From Bogoriella caseilytica (GTDB taxonomy: Bacteria > Actinomycetota > Actinomycetes > Actinomycetales > Actinomycetaceae), in the NCBI RefSeq assembly GCF_003752405.1, contig NZ_RKHK01000001.1:1860001-1924000 (forward strand): 64,000 nt of DNA, written 5' to 3'. The notes under the pieces were generated by a model. That model was given only the letters and a program-made list of their open reading frames with translations. It made no database searches and was not told the origin of the DNA. This document shows, piece after piece, positions 1 through 7,848 of the stretch. Position 1 is the stretch's first letter; every line of letters starts with the position of its first letter. The position numbers were made by a program, and so were the translations under genes.

Positions 1-783
1 GTCGCGGGCCCGAACCTCGTGGAGCCGCTGGGCACGCTCGCCACCGGCCTGGGCATCCCGGCGCTGGCTGGGCCCTTCCTGCTGGCCGGGGTGGCGTACC
101 TCGCGGCCGGCCTGGCACTCCTGGCCCTGTTGCGCCCGGACCCCTTCCTGGTGGCGCGCGAGCTGGAGGTCATCGCGGCTGGCCCGCCGGTGGCGGGCCA
201 GCCGCCCGAAGAGTCGCCGCCGCCCGCCACGGGGGCCTACGTGGGCGCCGCGGTCATGGTGCTCGCGCAGATCTCGATGGTGGCGATCATGACGATGACG
301 CCGGTGCACATGCGCGCCCACCACCACGACCTGGGTGAGGTAGGCCTGGTGATCGGCATCCACGTGGGCGCGATGTACCTGCCCTCCCTGCTCACCGGCG
401 TGCTGGTGGACAAGATCGGCCGCACGGCTGTGGCGCTCGCCTCCGGCGTCACCCTCTTGCTGGCCGGCGTCGTGGCGGCGGTGGCGCCCGGTGACTCCCT
501 CGGCCTGCTGATCCTGGCGCTGGCACTGCTGGGCATCGGATGGAACTTCGGCGTCATCGCCGGCACCGCGCTGGTCGTGGACGGCACGGTGCCCGCCAAT
601 CGCGCCCGCACCCAGGGCAGTATCGACGTGCTGATCGCGCTCGCCGGAGCGGGCGGAGGCGTGGCCTCGGGGGCCGTGATGTCCGCGACCAGCTACGGCA
701 CCCTCTCGCTGGCGGGCGGCGTGCTGGCCCTGCTGCTCATTCCGGTGCTGCTCTGGGCGCGGCGCCGTCCGGCTGGGGTGTGA
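1..783 (+). CDS. MFS transporter, C-terminal part (5' end outside window)
   Basis: The frame is open from base 1 to TGA at 781-783, so only the C-terminal ~260 residues are present. They form hydrophobic helices typical of the second half of a major facilitator superfamily permease. A loop reading VDKIGRTAVAL resembles the conserved MFS D-x-x-G-R cytoplasmic loop. The substrate cannot be inferred; drug or metabolite export is the usual role of such proteins. The 3' end overlaps the convergent oxidoreductase gene by 47 bp. The GTG at 19 is in frame but is not a credible start, because the coding frame continues upstream of it. Confidence 0.85.
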   Translation, partial: VAGPNLVEPLGTLATGLGIPALAGPFLLAGVAYLAAGLALLALLRPDPFLVARELEVIAAGPPVAGQPPEESPPPATGAYVGAAVMVLAQISMVAIMTMTPVHMRAHHHDLGEVGLVIGIHVGAMYLPSLLTGVLVDKIGRTAVALASGVTLLLAGVVAAVAPGDSLGLLILALALLGIGWNFGVIAGTALVVDGTVPANRARTQGSIDVLIALAGAGGGVASGAVMSATSYGTLSLAGGVLALLLIPVLLWARRRPAGV

Positions 784-2581
784 GCGGCGGGGCGGCTGCT
801 CGGTTGCTCAGGTCTGGCAGTTCCGCAGGGCGACGTGGTCGTTGAACCACTCTGGGCGCGAGTGACGGTGCAGGGGCGGTCTGGAGGGAGCGCAGGGTGT
901 TCCAGCCGCCGGAGAGGCTGCGGGCATCGATGCCCGCTCCGCGCAGGATGCGCACGGCGAGGTAGGAGCGCACGCCGCTCGCGCAGAGCACGGCCACCGA
1001 ACGTCCCCGGGCCGCGGCACGCACCTCGTCGAGGCGGTCACGCAGTTCGGTGTGTGGCAGGTGCAGCGCGCCGTCGAGGTGGCCGGCGGCGTACTCCTCG
1101 GCTGAGCGGACATCCAGCACGAGGGAGTGTGCGCGGACTTGCTCAAGCTCCTCGGGGTGCCACTGCGGCATGGTCCCGTCCAGCGCGTTCTGGGCGACAA
1201 AACCGAGCATGTTCACCGCGTCCTTCGCTGAACCGTAGGGCGGGGCGTAGGCGAGCTCGAGTTCGGCGAGATCGTCGGCCGTCATCTCCGCGCGCAGGGC
1301 GGTGGCGAGGACGTCGATCCGTTTGTCCACACCGTCCCGGCCCACGCCCTGCGCGCCGAGCAGTCGGCCGTCCGGGGCGAAGCTCGCCACGAGGTGAAGC
1401 TGTTCGGCGCCCGGGAAGTAGCCCGCGTGGTGGCCGGCGTGGACTCGCACCACCTCGTATTCGATGCCGGCCGAGCGCAGGGTGGACTGGTTCGCCCCGG
1501 TCACCGCGGCCGTCATCCCGAAGACTCGCACAATGGCTGTGCCGAGCACGCGTTGCTGCGGCGTCGTGCGGTGCCCGCTGAGGGAGTCGGCGGCGCGCCG
1601 TCCCTGGCGGTTGGCGGGCCCGGCCAGCGGCACACTCCCCAGGGCGCCGGTCACGGCGTGGCGGACCTCCACGGCGTCTCCGACGGCCCAGATGTGCGGA
1701 TCCGAGGTGCGCTGATCGCCGTCCACCCGGATCGCGCCGCGGGCGCTGAGCTCCAGGCCGGCCTCCTCGGCCAGTGTGCTGGCGGGCCGGACGCCGACGT
1801 TGACCACGACGAGGTCAGCCGGCAGGTCCGTGCCGTCGGACAGCGCCACCGTGGTGGTGCCGTCCGCGGCGTCCGTGACCGCCTGGGCGGAGACGCCGAG
1901 GTGCAGGGTGACGCCGTGTGCGGTGAGTTCCTGGGCGAGCAGCGCGGCGAGCTCGGCATCCAGCGGAGGCAGGACGTGGTCGGCGAGCTCGACGAGATGG
2001 ACGTGCAGGCCGCGCCCCACCAGCGCCTCGACGGCCTCGAGACCGATGAAGCCGGCCCCGATGACCACGGCCTGCGGCGCACCAGCTCCCGGTTCGCGGT
2101 CGCGGAGCGCTGCGGCCACTGCTTCCTGGACGGCGTCGAGATCGGGGATGGTGCGCAGGGTGTGCACGGCTGGGTGGTCGAGCCCGTCGATCGGCGGGCG
2201 CACGGCTACCGCCCCCGGAGCAAGGATCAGGGCGTCGTAGGAGAACCGCTCCGTGCCACCGGCACGGTTGGCGGTGACCTCGCAGCGTTCCCGGTCGATG
2301 GAGGTCACGCGGTGGCCGGTTCGCACATCGAGGTTGAGCGTGCGGCTGAGCGAGCTCGGGGTGTGCAGGAGCAAGTCCTCGCGGGAGCTGATCTCACCGG
2401 AAAGGGAGTATGGCAGGCCACAGTTGGCGAAGCTCACGTACTCGCCCTGTTCGAGAACCACGATCTTGGCGTGCTCGTCCAGGCGCCGCGCGCGTGCGGC
2501 GGCGCTCATGCCGCCGGCCACACCACCGACGATGACGATGCGCTTGCGTGGGCGTGACGTTGCCGCCGCGGTGGCGGTCAT
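737..2581 (-). CDS. CoA-disulfide reductase-like FAD oxidoreductase fused to a C-terminal rhodanese domain
   Basis: This 614-residue protein starts at the ATG that overlaps the upstream rhodanese stop by 4 bp. Residues ~15-24 (IVIVGGVAGG) bind FAD. Cys54 in SFANCGLPY is the single active-site cysteine of the CoA-disulfide reductase/NADH oxidase family. A second nucleotide motif (VVIGAGFIGLEA) follows near residue 180 for NAD(P)H. The C-terminal ~100 residues are a rhodanese domain with catalytic loop CASGVRS (Cys ~533), and an Ala/Pro-rich tail overlaps the convergent MFS gene. Fusions of this kind reduce CoA disulfides and CoA persulfides. With the upstream rhodanese and the CsoR-type operator, a role in reactive-sulfur or persulfide handling is the best inference. 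Confidence 0.9.
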   Translation of the reverse strand: MTATAAATSRPRKRIVIVGGVAGGMSAAARARRLDEHAKIVVLEQGEYVSFANCGLPYSLSGEISSREDLLLHTPSSLSRTLNLDVRTGHRVTSIDRERCEVTANRAGGTERFSYDALILAPGAVAVRPPIDGLDHPAVHTLRTIPDLDAVQEAVAAALRDREPGAGAPQAVVIGAGFIGLEAVEALVGRGLHVHLVELADHVLPPLDAELAALLAQELTAHGVTLHLGVSAQAVTDAADGTTTVALSDGTDLPADLVVVNVGVRPASTLAEEAGLELSARGAIRVDGDQRTSDPHIWAVGDAVEVRHAVTGALGSVPLAGPANRQGRRAADSLSGHRTTPQQRVLGTAIVRVFGMTAAVTGANQSTLRSAGIEYEVVRVHAGHHAGYFPGAEQLHLVASFAPDGRLLGAQGVGRDGVDKRIDVLATALRAEMTADDLAELELAYAPPYGSAKDAVNMLGFVAQNALDGTMPQWHPEELEQVRAHSLVLDVRSAEEYAAGHLDGALHLPHTELRDRLDEVRAAARGRSVAVLCASGVRSYLAVRILRGAGIDARSLSGGWNTLRSLQTAPAPSLAPRVVQRPRRPAELPDLSNRAAAPPLTPQPDGAAPRAAPE

Positions 2582-2949
2582 CGCCGCACCGCCCCTCCGG
2601 AGCGCTCCCACGCCATCATCCCGCCGCTGACGCTGGCTGCCTCGAAACCGGCGAAGCGCAGCTTCTTCGCGCCCGTGCGCGACCGCATCCCGCTCGCGCA
2701 CACCACGAGCACGGGGGAGTCGGCAGGCAGGCGCCGGTGGGCGGTGTCGAGCTTAGCCAAGGGGATGTGGATCGCCTGTGGTGCGTGCCCGGCGCGCCAC
2801 TCGTGGCTCTCGCGGACGTCGATGAGTGCGGCTCCGTCGCGGACCAGCTCCATGGCCTGCGTGGCGCTGACCGAGGAACCGAGAGTGCTGCCGCCCTGCT
2901 GGCGGCGGAACAGGGCGCGTACGCGGGCGCCGATCGAAGGTGTCGTCAT
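2578..2949 (-). CDS. Single-domain rhodanese (sulfurtransferase)
   Basis: This 123-residue cytoplasmic protein is one rhodanese domain. It has the DVRESHEW strand-turn and the active-site loop CASGMRS with Cys84, which would carry the persulfide. It is the first gene of a two-gene operon. Its TGA overlaps the ATG of the CoA-disulfide-reductase-like gene, implying translational coupling. The start lies only 10 bp downstream of a perfect CsoR/CstR-type inverted repeat, so transcription is probably controlled by a sulfur- or metal-sensing repressor encoded elsewhere. Sulfur transfer between thiols is the expected activity. The physiological donor is unknown. Confidence 0.88.
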   Translation of the reverse strand: MTTPSIGARVRALFRRQQGGSTLGSSVSATQAMELVRDGAALIDVRESHEWRAGHAPQAIHIPLAKLDTAHRRLPADSPVLVVCASGMRSRTGAKKLRFAGFEAASVSGGMMAWERSGGAVRR

Positions 2950-2959
2950 GCGCGCAACA

Positions 2960-2975
2960 ATACCCCCAGGGGTAT
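2960..2975. promoter_or_regulatory. CsoR/CstR-type operator
   Basis: ATACCCC-CA-GGGGTAT is a perfect 7-bp inverted repeat with a 2-bp spacer. It matches the G-tract palindrome bound by the CsoR/CstR/RcnR family (copper or persulfide sensors). It lies 10 bp upstream of the rhodanese ATG, so a bound repressor would cover the promoter or transcript start. No csoR-like gene is in the window. Confidence 0.75.
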
Positions 2976-3095
2976 ATGGGAGTCACGTCGGTGGCGGTGC
3001 TGATCTGTACAGGCGGCGCCACAGGGCAGTTGAGCGCGCGGATGTCACGAACCTTCCGCCCCCCACGCGACAGCAACGGTGGCTCGACAGGCAGG

Positions 3096-4007
3096 TCAGT
3101 TGCGCAGGCGCAGCCTCGGGTCCAGAGAATCCCGCAGCGAGTCACCCAGCAGATTGAAGCCGAGCACGGTCACCATGATGAACAGCCCGGGCACTACCGA
3201 CGGCCACATGGAGAGTTCGATGAAGGACTTTCCCGAGGCGAGCATGGCCCCCCAGGAGGGGGTCGGCGGGGGAACACCCAGGCCCAGGTAGCCGAGCGAT
3301 GCCTCGACGAGAATGACATTGGCAAGGCTGATCGTGAACTGTACGGCGATGGGTGCCATCACGTTCGGGAGCACGTAGCGACTGATGACTCGGTGGTTTG
3401 CCACGCCTACGGACCGCGCCGCCTCTACGTATGGTTCGGCGCTGATGGCCAGGGCAGCCCCGCGCGTGACTCTCGCGAAGCTCGGGACGAACACGATCGA
3501 CAGCGCGATGACCAGGTTCCGGACCTCGGGGCCGAGCGTTGCCACCACCGCCAGTGCGAGGAGCAGCGTGGGGAAGGCGAAGATGATGTCCATGAATCGC
3601 ATGGTGACGCCGTCGATGATGCCCCGGAAGTAGCCGGATATCAGCCCCAGAGTCACACCGACCAATCCCGCGATGATCACAACCGTCAAGCTCACGACCA
3701 AGGAGGTTCGCGCGCCGTACAGCGCTCGGCTCAGCAGGTCACGCCCCGCTTCATCCGATCCGAGGAGGAAGGTGGTACTGGGGGAGACCAGGCGGTTGCC
3801 TGAGGACATCGCCAAGGGATCGAATGGGGCCACCCACGGCGCGAAGAGAGCCAGGGAGGTCATCACGACCACGAGCACGGCGCCGATCGCACCGATCTTG
3901 TCCCGACGCAAGGTGTCGAGGAGCCTCAACTGGCCGAACAGTCGCTTCGTGCGAGCCCGTCGTGTCAGGGGTGGGGGCGGGGCGATGGCTTCGGTCTGAT
4001 TAACCAC
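3096..4007 (-). CDS. dppC: Peptide-type ABC transporter permease (DppC/OppC family)
   Basis: This 303-residue inner-membrane permease belongs to the DppC/OppC group. It has a cytoplasmic N-terminus, a first helix at ~40-60, the GSDEAGRDLLSR segment typical of DppC, and the EAA cytoplasmic loop (YVEAARSVGVANHRVISRY), which contacts the ATPases. It ends with a DPRLR tail. The start overlaps the dppB-like stop by 8 bp. It is the last gene of the lrp-dppB-dppC operon, whose ATPases are encoded divergently. Family membership is clear. Whether the substrate is a peptide, opine, nickel complex or sugar oligomer is not shown by the sequence. Confidence 0.93.
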   Translation of the reverse strand: MVNQTEAIAPPPPLTRRARTKRLFGQLRLLDTLRRDKIGAIGAVLVVVMTSLALFAPWVAPFDPLAMSSGNRLVSPSTTFLLGSDEAGRDLLSRALYGARTSLVVSLTVVIIAGLVGVTLGLISGYFRGIIDGVTMRFMDIIFAFPTLLLALAVVATLGPEVRNLVIALSIVFVPSFARVTRGAALAISAEPYVEAARSVGVANHRVISRYVLPNVMAPIAVQFTISLANVILVEASLGYLGLGVPPPTPSWGAMLASGKSFIELSMWPSVVPGLFIMVTVLGFNLLGDSLRDSLDPRLRLRN

Positions 4008-4947
4008 GATGACGCAACCTCGGATCCAGGTAGAGGTAGAGGATGTCCACGATGAGACTGACGAGGACGAAGAAGGCGGCCAGGAAGAGCACGGTGCCTT
4101 GGACCACGGCGTAATCCCGGTTGCCGATCGCTTGGATCACCAATGTGCCCAGACCCGGCCAGGAGAAGACCTGCTCGATGACGACCGTTCCGCCGAGCAA
4201 GGCCCCGGCCTGGATGCCGACCACGGTCACGACGGGGATGAGGGCGTTCCGTAGCCCATGGACACCGATGACTGAGAGCGGCCTCAGGCCCTTGGAGTCG
4301 GCGGTGCGGATGTAGTCCTGGCCAAGCACCTCCAGCATCGACGAACGCGTCATTCGTACTGTCACCGCCGCGAGGCTGGTGCCCAGGGCAGTGGCGGGGA
4401 GAACCAGGTACTGGAAGTAGTTCCAGCTGAACTCGAATGGTATCGATCCACCTGAGGGGAACCACCGCAGGTGTACCGAGAACAACGAGATCATCAGGAT
4501 CCCGAGCCAGAAGTTCGGGACGGACAGACCGAGTAGTGAGGTGAAGCGAGTGGCTGCATCGAGCGGGCCGTTTCGTCGAGTTGCGGCGAGAACGCCGAAT
4601 GGGATCGCGATGACCACGGAGATCACCAGCGCGCTGATCGCCAGCTCGGCGGTGGCGGGGAACCGTGTCAGGATCTCCTCCAGCACAGGCCGGCCGGTGC
4701 GGTAGGAGAAGCCGAGGTCTCCCTGTAGCAGAGAACCGAACCAGTCCACGAACTGCTCAGGCATGGATTTGTCCAGCCCGAAGTAGCGCCGCATCTCGGC
4801 TTCGACCTCAGGGTTGGCGTACTCGACACCCAGGATCGTGTCGACGACGTCACCCGGCACCAGCCGGACGATGATGAACGAAATGACCGAGATGCCGATC
4901 AGTACCGGGATGGCCGCTAGGAGTCGCAGCCCGATCGCCTTGATCAT
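4000..4947 (-). CDS. dppB: Peptide-type ABC transporter permease (DppB/OppB family)
   Basis: This 315-residue membrane protein has the DppB N-terminus (a hydrophobic helix followed by RLVPGDVVD). It has about six transmembrane segments, the EAA loop (YIRTADSKGLRPLSVIGVH) and the conserved end WPGLGTL...DPRLRHRG. It pairs with the DppC-like permease to form the translocation pore. Its ATG overlaps the stop of the Lrp-family regulator, so regulator and permeases form one translationally coupled operon. That coupling suggests the regulator controls this transporter. Confidence 0.93.
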   Translation of the reverse strand: MIKAIGLRLLAAIPVLIGISVISFIIVRLVPGDVVDTILGVEYANPEVEAEMRRYFGLDKSMPEQFVDWFGSLLQGDLGFSYRTGRPVLEEILTRFPATAELAISALVISVVIAIPFGVLAATRRNGPLDAATRFTSLLGLSVPNFWLGILMISLFSVHLRWFPSGGSIPFEFSWNYFQYLVLPATALGTSLAAVTVRMTRSSMLEVLGQDYIRTADSKGLRPLSVIGVHGLRNALIPVVTVVGIQAGALLGGTVVIEQVFSWPGLGTLVIQAIGNRDYAVVQGTVLFLAAFFVLVSLIVDILYLYLDPRLRHRG

Positions 4948-5447
4948 GCGGAATCTCCGAGGGGTTCGGCGGCGGTATCAGCGGAGGAGCCGCGCAGGTT
5001 CCTTGCCGGTTCGATGACGTTCATGATGATTTCGGACTGCATTTCCACGACACCGGCGATGGCGCCGAGGCGAGTGGTGGTGAACTCGCGGAGCGCCTGA
5101 GTGGAGGGGAAGTGTGCGACGGCGGTGAGGTCGAACTGCCCGGTGCAGTGGAAGACGCGTTGCAGCTCGGGCATGGTCGAGAGCGTCTCGATGACCTCGT
5201 CGATCAGGTGCGGTGCGCAGCGAATTCGGATCAATGCTTGTGAGTTCATGCCGAGGAGCTCCGGTTCGGCTTCCACCGAGAATCGCAGCTCGCCGGTCGA
5301 GACGAGGATGTCGATCCGTCGGCGCACCGCTCCCTCGGAGAGTCCGACCGTACGCCCGAGCGCAACGTTGCTCTGGCGCGCATCCCGCTGGAGTTCGGTG
5401 ATGATCCGCCGATCCATCTCTCTAGACCGTTCAGACACTCGTGACAC
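4944..5447 (-). CDS. Lrp/AsnC-family transcriptional regulator
   Basis: This 167-residue protein has an N-terminal winged helix-turn-helix (residues ~8-60, with DRRIITELQRDARQS and LGRTVGLSEGAVRRRID). A C-terminal RAM-type ligand-binding/oligomerisation domain follows (ALIRIRCAPHLIDEVIE and GQFDLTAVAHF). Such proteins sense amino acids or related small molecules. It is the first gene of the dppBC operon and is divergent from dppDF. Three related 15-16 bp elements in the intergenic region are its likely binding sites, and a fourth copy lies near the lipoprotein gene. Autoregulation plus control of the whole transporter locus is the simplest reading. Confidence 0.9.
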   Translation of the reverse strand: MSRVSERSREMDRRIITELQRDARQSNVALGRTVGLSEGAVRRRIDILVSTGELRFSVEAEPELLGMNSQALIRIRCAPHLIDEVIETLSTMPELQRVFHCTGQFDLTAVAHFPSTQALREFTTTRLGAIAGVVEMQSEIIMNVIEPARNLRGSSADTAAEPLGDSA

Positions 5448-5462
5448 CTCCGATCCTCGTAG

Positions 5463-5544
5463 GCAGATGCGAATAGCGTTAACGAGTCGAAGGCTAGACT
5501 ACGAGACTCGCATCTGCAAGACTGTTAAACTACGAAACACGCAT
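5463..5544. promoter_or_regulatory. Putative Lrp operator array in the divergent lrp/dppD promoter region
   Basis: A perfect 10-bp inverted repeat (GCAGATGCGA at 5463-5472, TCGCATCTGC at 5508-5517) encloses a GTTAAC palindrome (5478-5483). The right arm is part of ACTACGAGACTCGCAT (5498-5513), which recurs as ACTACGAAACACGCAT at 5529-5544. The two direct copies are 31 bp apart, about three helical turns. The left arm is a diverged inverted copy of the same element. Several phased sites of this kind are typical of Lrp-family targets. Confidence 0.6.
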
Positions 5545-5587
5545 GCTTCCGAAGATCGTTGCGTACCAGCCAGGATGGAGATGCCTC

Positions 5588-6646
5588 GTGCTTCTCGAAG
5601 TGAAGAACCTGCGGACCGAGTTCCGGAACCGCTCCAGCGTCGTGCGGGCTGTCGATGACGTGAGCCTTGAGGTCGACGCCGGGCAGACCTTGGCCGTGGT
5701 CGGGGAGTCCGGCTCGGGCAAATCGGTCACCGCCTTGTCGATCATGGGGCTGATCAAGGGGCCGGTGGCTCGGGTGGCCGGTGGTGAAGTGGTCTTTGCC
5801 GGCCAGGATCTGCTGAAGATGAGCCCACGCGCGGTCCGCGCGCTGCGCGGGACCGGTGTGGCGATGATCTTCCAGGATCCGATGACCTCGCTCAATCCGT
5901 CTCTGACGGTCGGACGTCAGATCACGGAGTCGCTCCGCTTGCATCTGGGGATGAACAGGAAGGCTGCGCGACGCCGTGCGGTCGAGCTCCTCGAACTCGT
6001 GGGCATCTCCGAGCCGGAGAGTCGCTTGAGCGCCTATCCGCATCAGTTCTCCGGCGGTATGCGACAGCGTGTGATGATCGCGATCGCCCTGGCCTGTGAC
6101 CCCCGGCTGATCGTGGCCGACGAGATCACTACTGCACTCGATGTGACGATTCAGGCGCAGATCCTCGAGCTGCTGCGGAAGCTGACCGAGGAGCTCGGCA
6201 CTGCAGTCATCCTCATTACCCACGACCTCGGGATCGTGGCGGGCATGTCTGAACGGGTGAACGTGATGTACGGCGGCCAGGTCGTCGAATCCGCTGCGAC
6301 GGTGGATCTCTTCGCTCAGCCGAAGATGCCCTACTCCTGGGGCCTTCTGGCTTCTATTCCGCGCCTGGATCAAGAGCGTGCCGAGAAGCTCATCCCGATC
6401 ACTGGTGCGCCGCCGGACATGGCGGATCCGCCACCGGGGTGCCGCTATCAGCCAAGATGCCCGTTCGCGCGGCAGATCTGCAGCGAGCGCATTCCGGAGT
6501 TGCTGCCGGTCGGCTCGGCGAATGGTGCCGACCATCTTGCGCGCTGCTGGGGGGCTAGTGATGTTCCCGAAGGCGGCTGGTTGCGTGACGTGGACTGGCG
6601 TGAGGCACAGCGGGTCGGGGCAGAGGGGATGGCGGGCCATGAGTGA
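5588..6646 (+). CDS. dppD: Peptide-type ABC transporter ATP-binding protein (DppD/OppD family)
   Basis: This 352-residue cytoplasmic ATPase has Walker A GESGSGKS at ~39-46, the Q-loop FQDPMTSLNP, the signature FSGGMRQR and the Walker B region LIVADEITTALD. A C-terminal Cys-containing oligopeptide-transporter extension follows (PPGCRYQPRCPFA). The GTG at 5588 is chosen because GGAG at 5577-5580 gives good spacing and the protein then begins at the first beta strand. An in-frame ATG at 5543 would add 15 unrelated residues and overlap a putative operator. The glutamate after Walker B is present. The stop overlaps the next ATPase gene by 8 bp. Confidence 0.92.
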   Translation: MLLEVKNLRTEFRNRSSVVRAVDDVSLEVDAGQTLAVVGESGSGKSVTALSIMGLIKGPVARVAGGEVVFAGQDLLKMSPRAVRALRGTGVAMIFQDPMTSLNPSLTVGRQITESLRLHLGMNRKAARRRAVELLELVGISEPESRLSAYPHQFSGGMRQRVMIAIALACDPRLIVADEITTALDVTIQAQILELLRKLTEELGTAVILITHDLGIVAGMSERVNVMYGGQVVESAATVDLFAQPKMPYSWGLLASIPRLDQERAEKLIPITGAPPDMADPPPGCRYQPRCPFARQICSERIPELLPVGSANGADHLARCWGASDVPEGGWLRDVDWREAQRVGAEGMAGHE

Positions 6647-7670
6647 CGGGGCGGTAGGGACCATGAACGCCGACCGGGCAGATCAAAGCTCTGCGCCCTC
6701 CTATCTCGTTGAGGCGCGGGACCTCAAGGTGCAGTTCCGACTGCGGGGCAGCGGTGGGCTCTTCGGTCGCACACTCACTGCGGTCGATGACATCAGCTTC
6801 GGTATCCGCCGCGGCGAAACGCTCGGAATGGTCGGTGAGTCCGGCAGCGGCAAGTCGACGACGGGCAGGGGGCTGCTGCAGTTGGACCGCCCGGCTAGCG
6901 GATCGGTGCGCTTCGACGGCGTGGAACTGACTGACCTGTCCGGTGCCCAGATGCGCGCCAAGCGGCGCCGGATGCAGATGATCTTCCAGGATCCCTATGC
7001 CTCCCTCAATCCGAGGATGACGATCGGGCAGACGATCTCCGACTCGCTGATGGTCCACCGGATTGGTACGTCGCGCGATCGCCGCGATCGAATCGCGGAG
7101 ATCCTCCGCACGGTTGGTCTCAACCCGGACTGGGCGGAGCGTTATCCGCACGAGTTCTCCGGTGGGCAGCGGCAACGCACCGGAATCGCACGGGCGCTCG
7201 CGGTCAACCCCGACTTCGTAGTGGCTGATGAGCCGGTGTCGGCCCTCGATGTCTCGGTCCAGGCCCAGACGATCAACCTGCTGGAGTCCCTGCAAGACGA
7301 GTTCGGCATCACCTTCCTCTTCATCGCCCACGATCTGGCCGTGGTCCGTCACCTCTCGGACCGCATCGCGGTCATGTACCTGGGCAAGATCGTGGAACTG
7401 GCCGATCGTGACGACCTGTACGTCAATCCGGCCCACCCGTACACGCATTCCTTGCTCTCGGCAGTGCCGATTCCTGATCCGGTTGCCGAGGTGGAGCGCG
7501 AACGGATCATCCTGCGGGGGGACATTCCCAGTCCGCTCAGCCCTCCCTCCGGATGCAGATTTCGGACGCGATGCTGGAAGGCTGAGGAGGTCTGTGGCGA
7601 GATCGAGCCTCCGTTGGTGCAGATCCAGCCCGGGCATGAAGTCGCCTGCCACTTCCCGGAGACTTCGTAA
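6639..7670 (+). CDS. dppF: Peptide-type ABC transporter ATP-binding protein (DppF/OppF family)
   Basis: This 343-residue ATPase partners DppD. Walker A GESGSGKS lies at ~66-73. The Q-loop FQDPYASLNPRM, signature FSGGQRQR and Walker B FVVADEPVSALD follow. The C-terminal oligopeptide-transporter region ends with a Cys-containing segment (GCRFRTRCWKAEEVC). The ATG at 6639 overlaps the dppD stop and is in frame. A second ATG at 6663 is possible, because the first ~20 residues are not conserved-looking. The usual two-ATPase, two-permease set is therefore complete in this locus, split across two divergent operons. Confidence 0.92.
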   Translation: MSDGAVGTMNADRADQSSAPSYLVEARDLKVQFRLRGSGGLFGRTLTAVDDISFGIRRGETLGMVGESGSGKSTTGRGLLQLDRPASGSVRFDGVELTDLSGAQMRAKRRRMQMIFQDPYASLNPRMTIGQTISDSLMVHRIGTSRDRRDRIAEILRTVGLNPDWAERYPHEFSGGQRQRTGIARALAVNPDFVVADEPVSALDVSVQAQTINLLESLQDEFGITFLFIAHDLAVVRHLSDRIAVMYLGKIVELADRDDLYVNPAHPYTHSLLSAVPIPDPVAEVERERIILRGDIPSPLSPPSGCRFRTRCWKAEEVCGEIEPPLVQIQPGHEVACHFPETS

Positions 7671-7715
7671 CACGTTTGTTTCATAGAGGTCTGTCATGTG
7701 CATTCGTCGGCTGTT

Positions 7716-7747
7716 AGTGTGTCGGTCAATCGATACGCCGATACACT
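7716..7747. promoter_or_regulatory. Imperfect inverted repeat upstream of GntR gene
   Basis: AGTGTGTCGG (7716-7725) and CCGATACACT (7738-7747) form an inverted repeat with 9 of 10 positions matching and a 12-bp spacer. It lies about 100-130 bp upstream of the GntR-family start, after the dppF stop. It is a plausible autoregulatory operator for that regulator. This is inferred from symmetry and position only. Confidence 0.4.
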
Positions 7748-7767
7748 CCTACGGAGGGAGCGTCCGG

Positions 7768-7848
7768 ATGGGCAGCGCTTCACCATTCGCCCGCGCGAGC
7801 CGCGCCCTGCCTGCCGTGACCTCAGGTTCGCGCCGGTGGTCCGTGTGA
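7768..7848 (+). CDS. Possible 26-codon leader ORF coupled to the GntR gene
   Basis: An ATG at 7768 follows a strong ribosome binding site (GGAGGGAG, 7754-7761) with good spacing. It opens a 26-codon frame that ends in TGA at 7846-7848. That stop overlaps the GTG at 7845, which begins the recognisable GntR reading frame. The peptide has no recognisable domain. The arrangement looks like a leader that translationally couples the regulator, but the alternative GntR start at 7698 would make it an internal out-of-frame ORF. Confidence 0.3.
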   Translation: MGSASPFARASRALPAVTSGSRRWSV

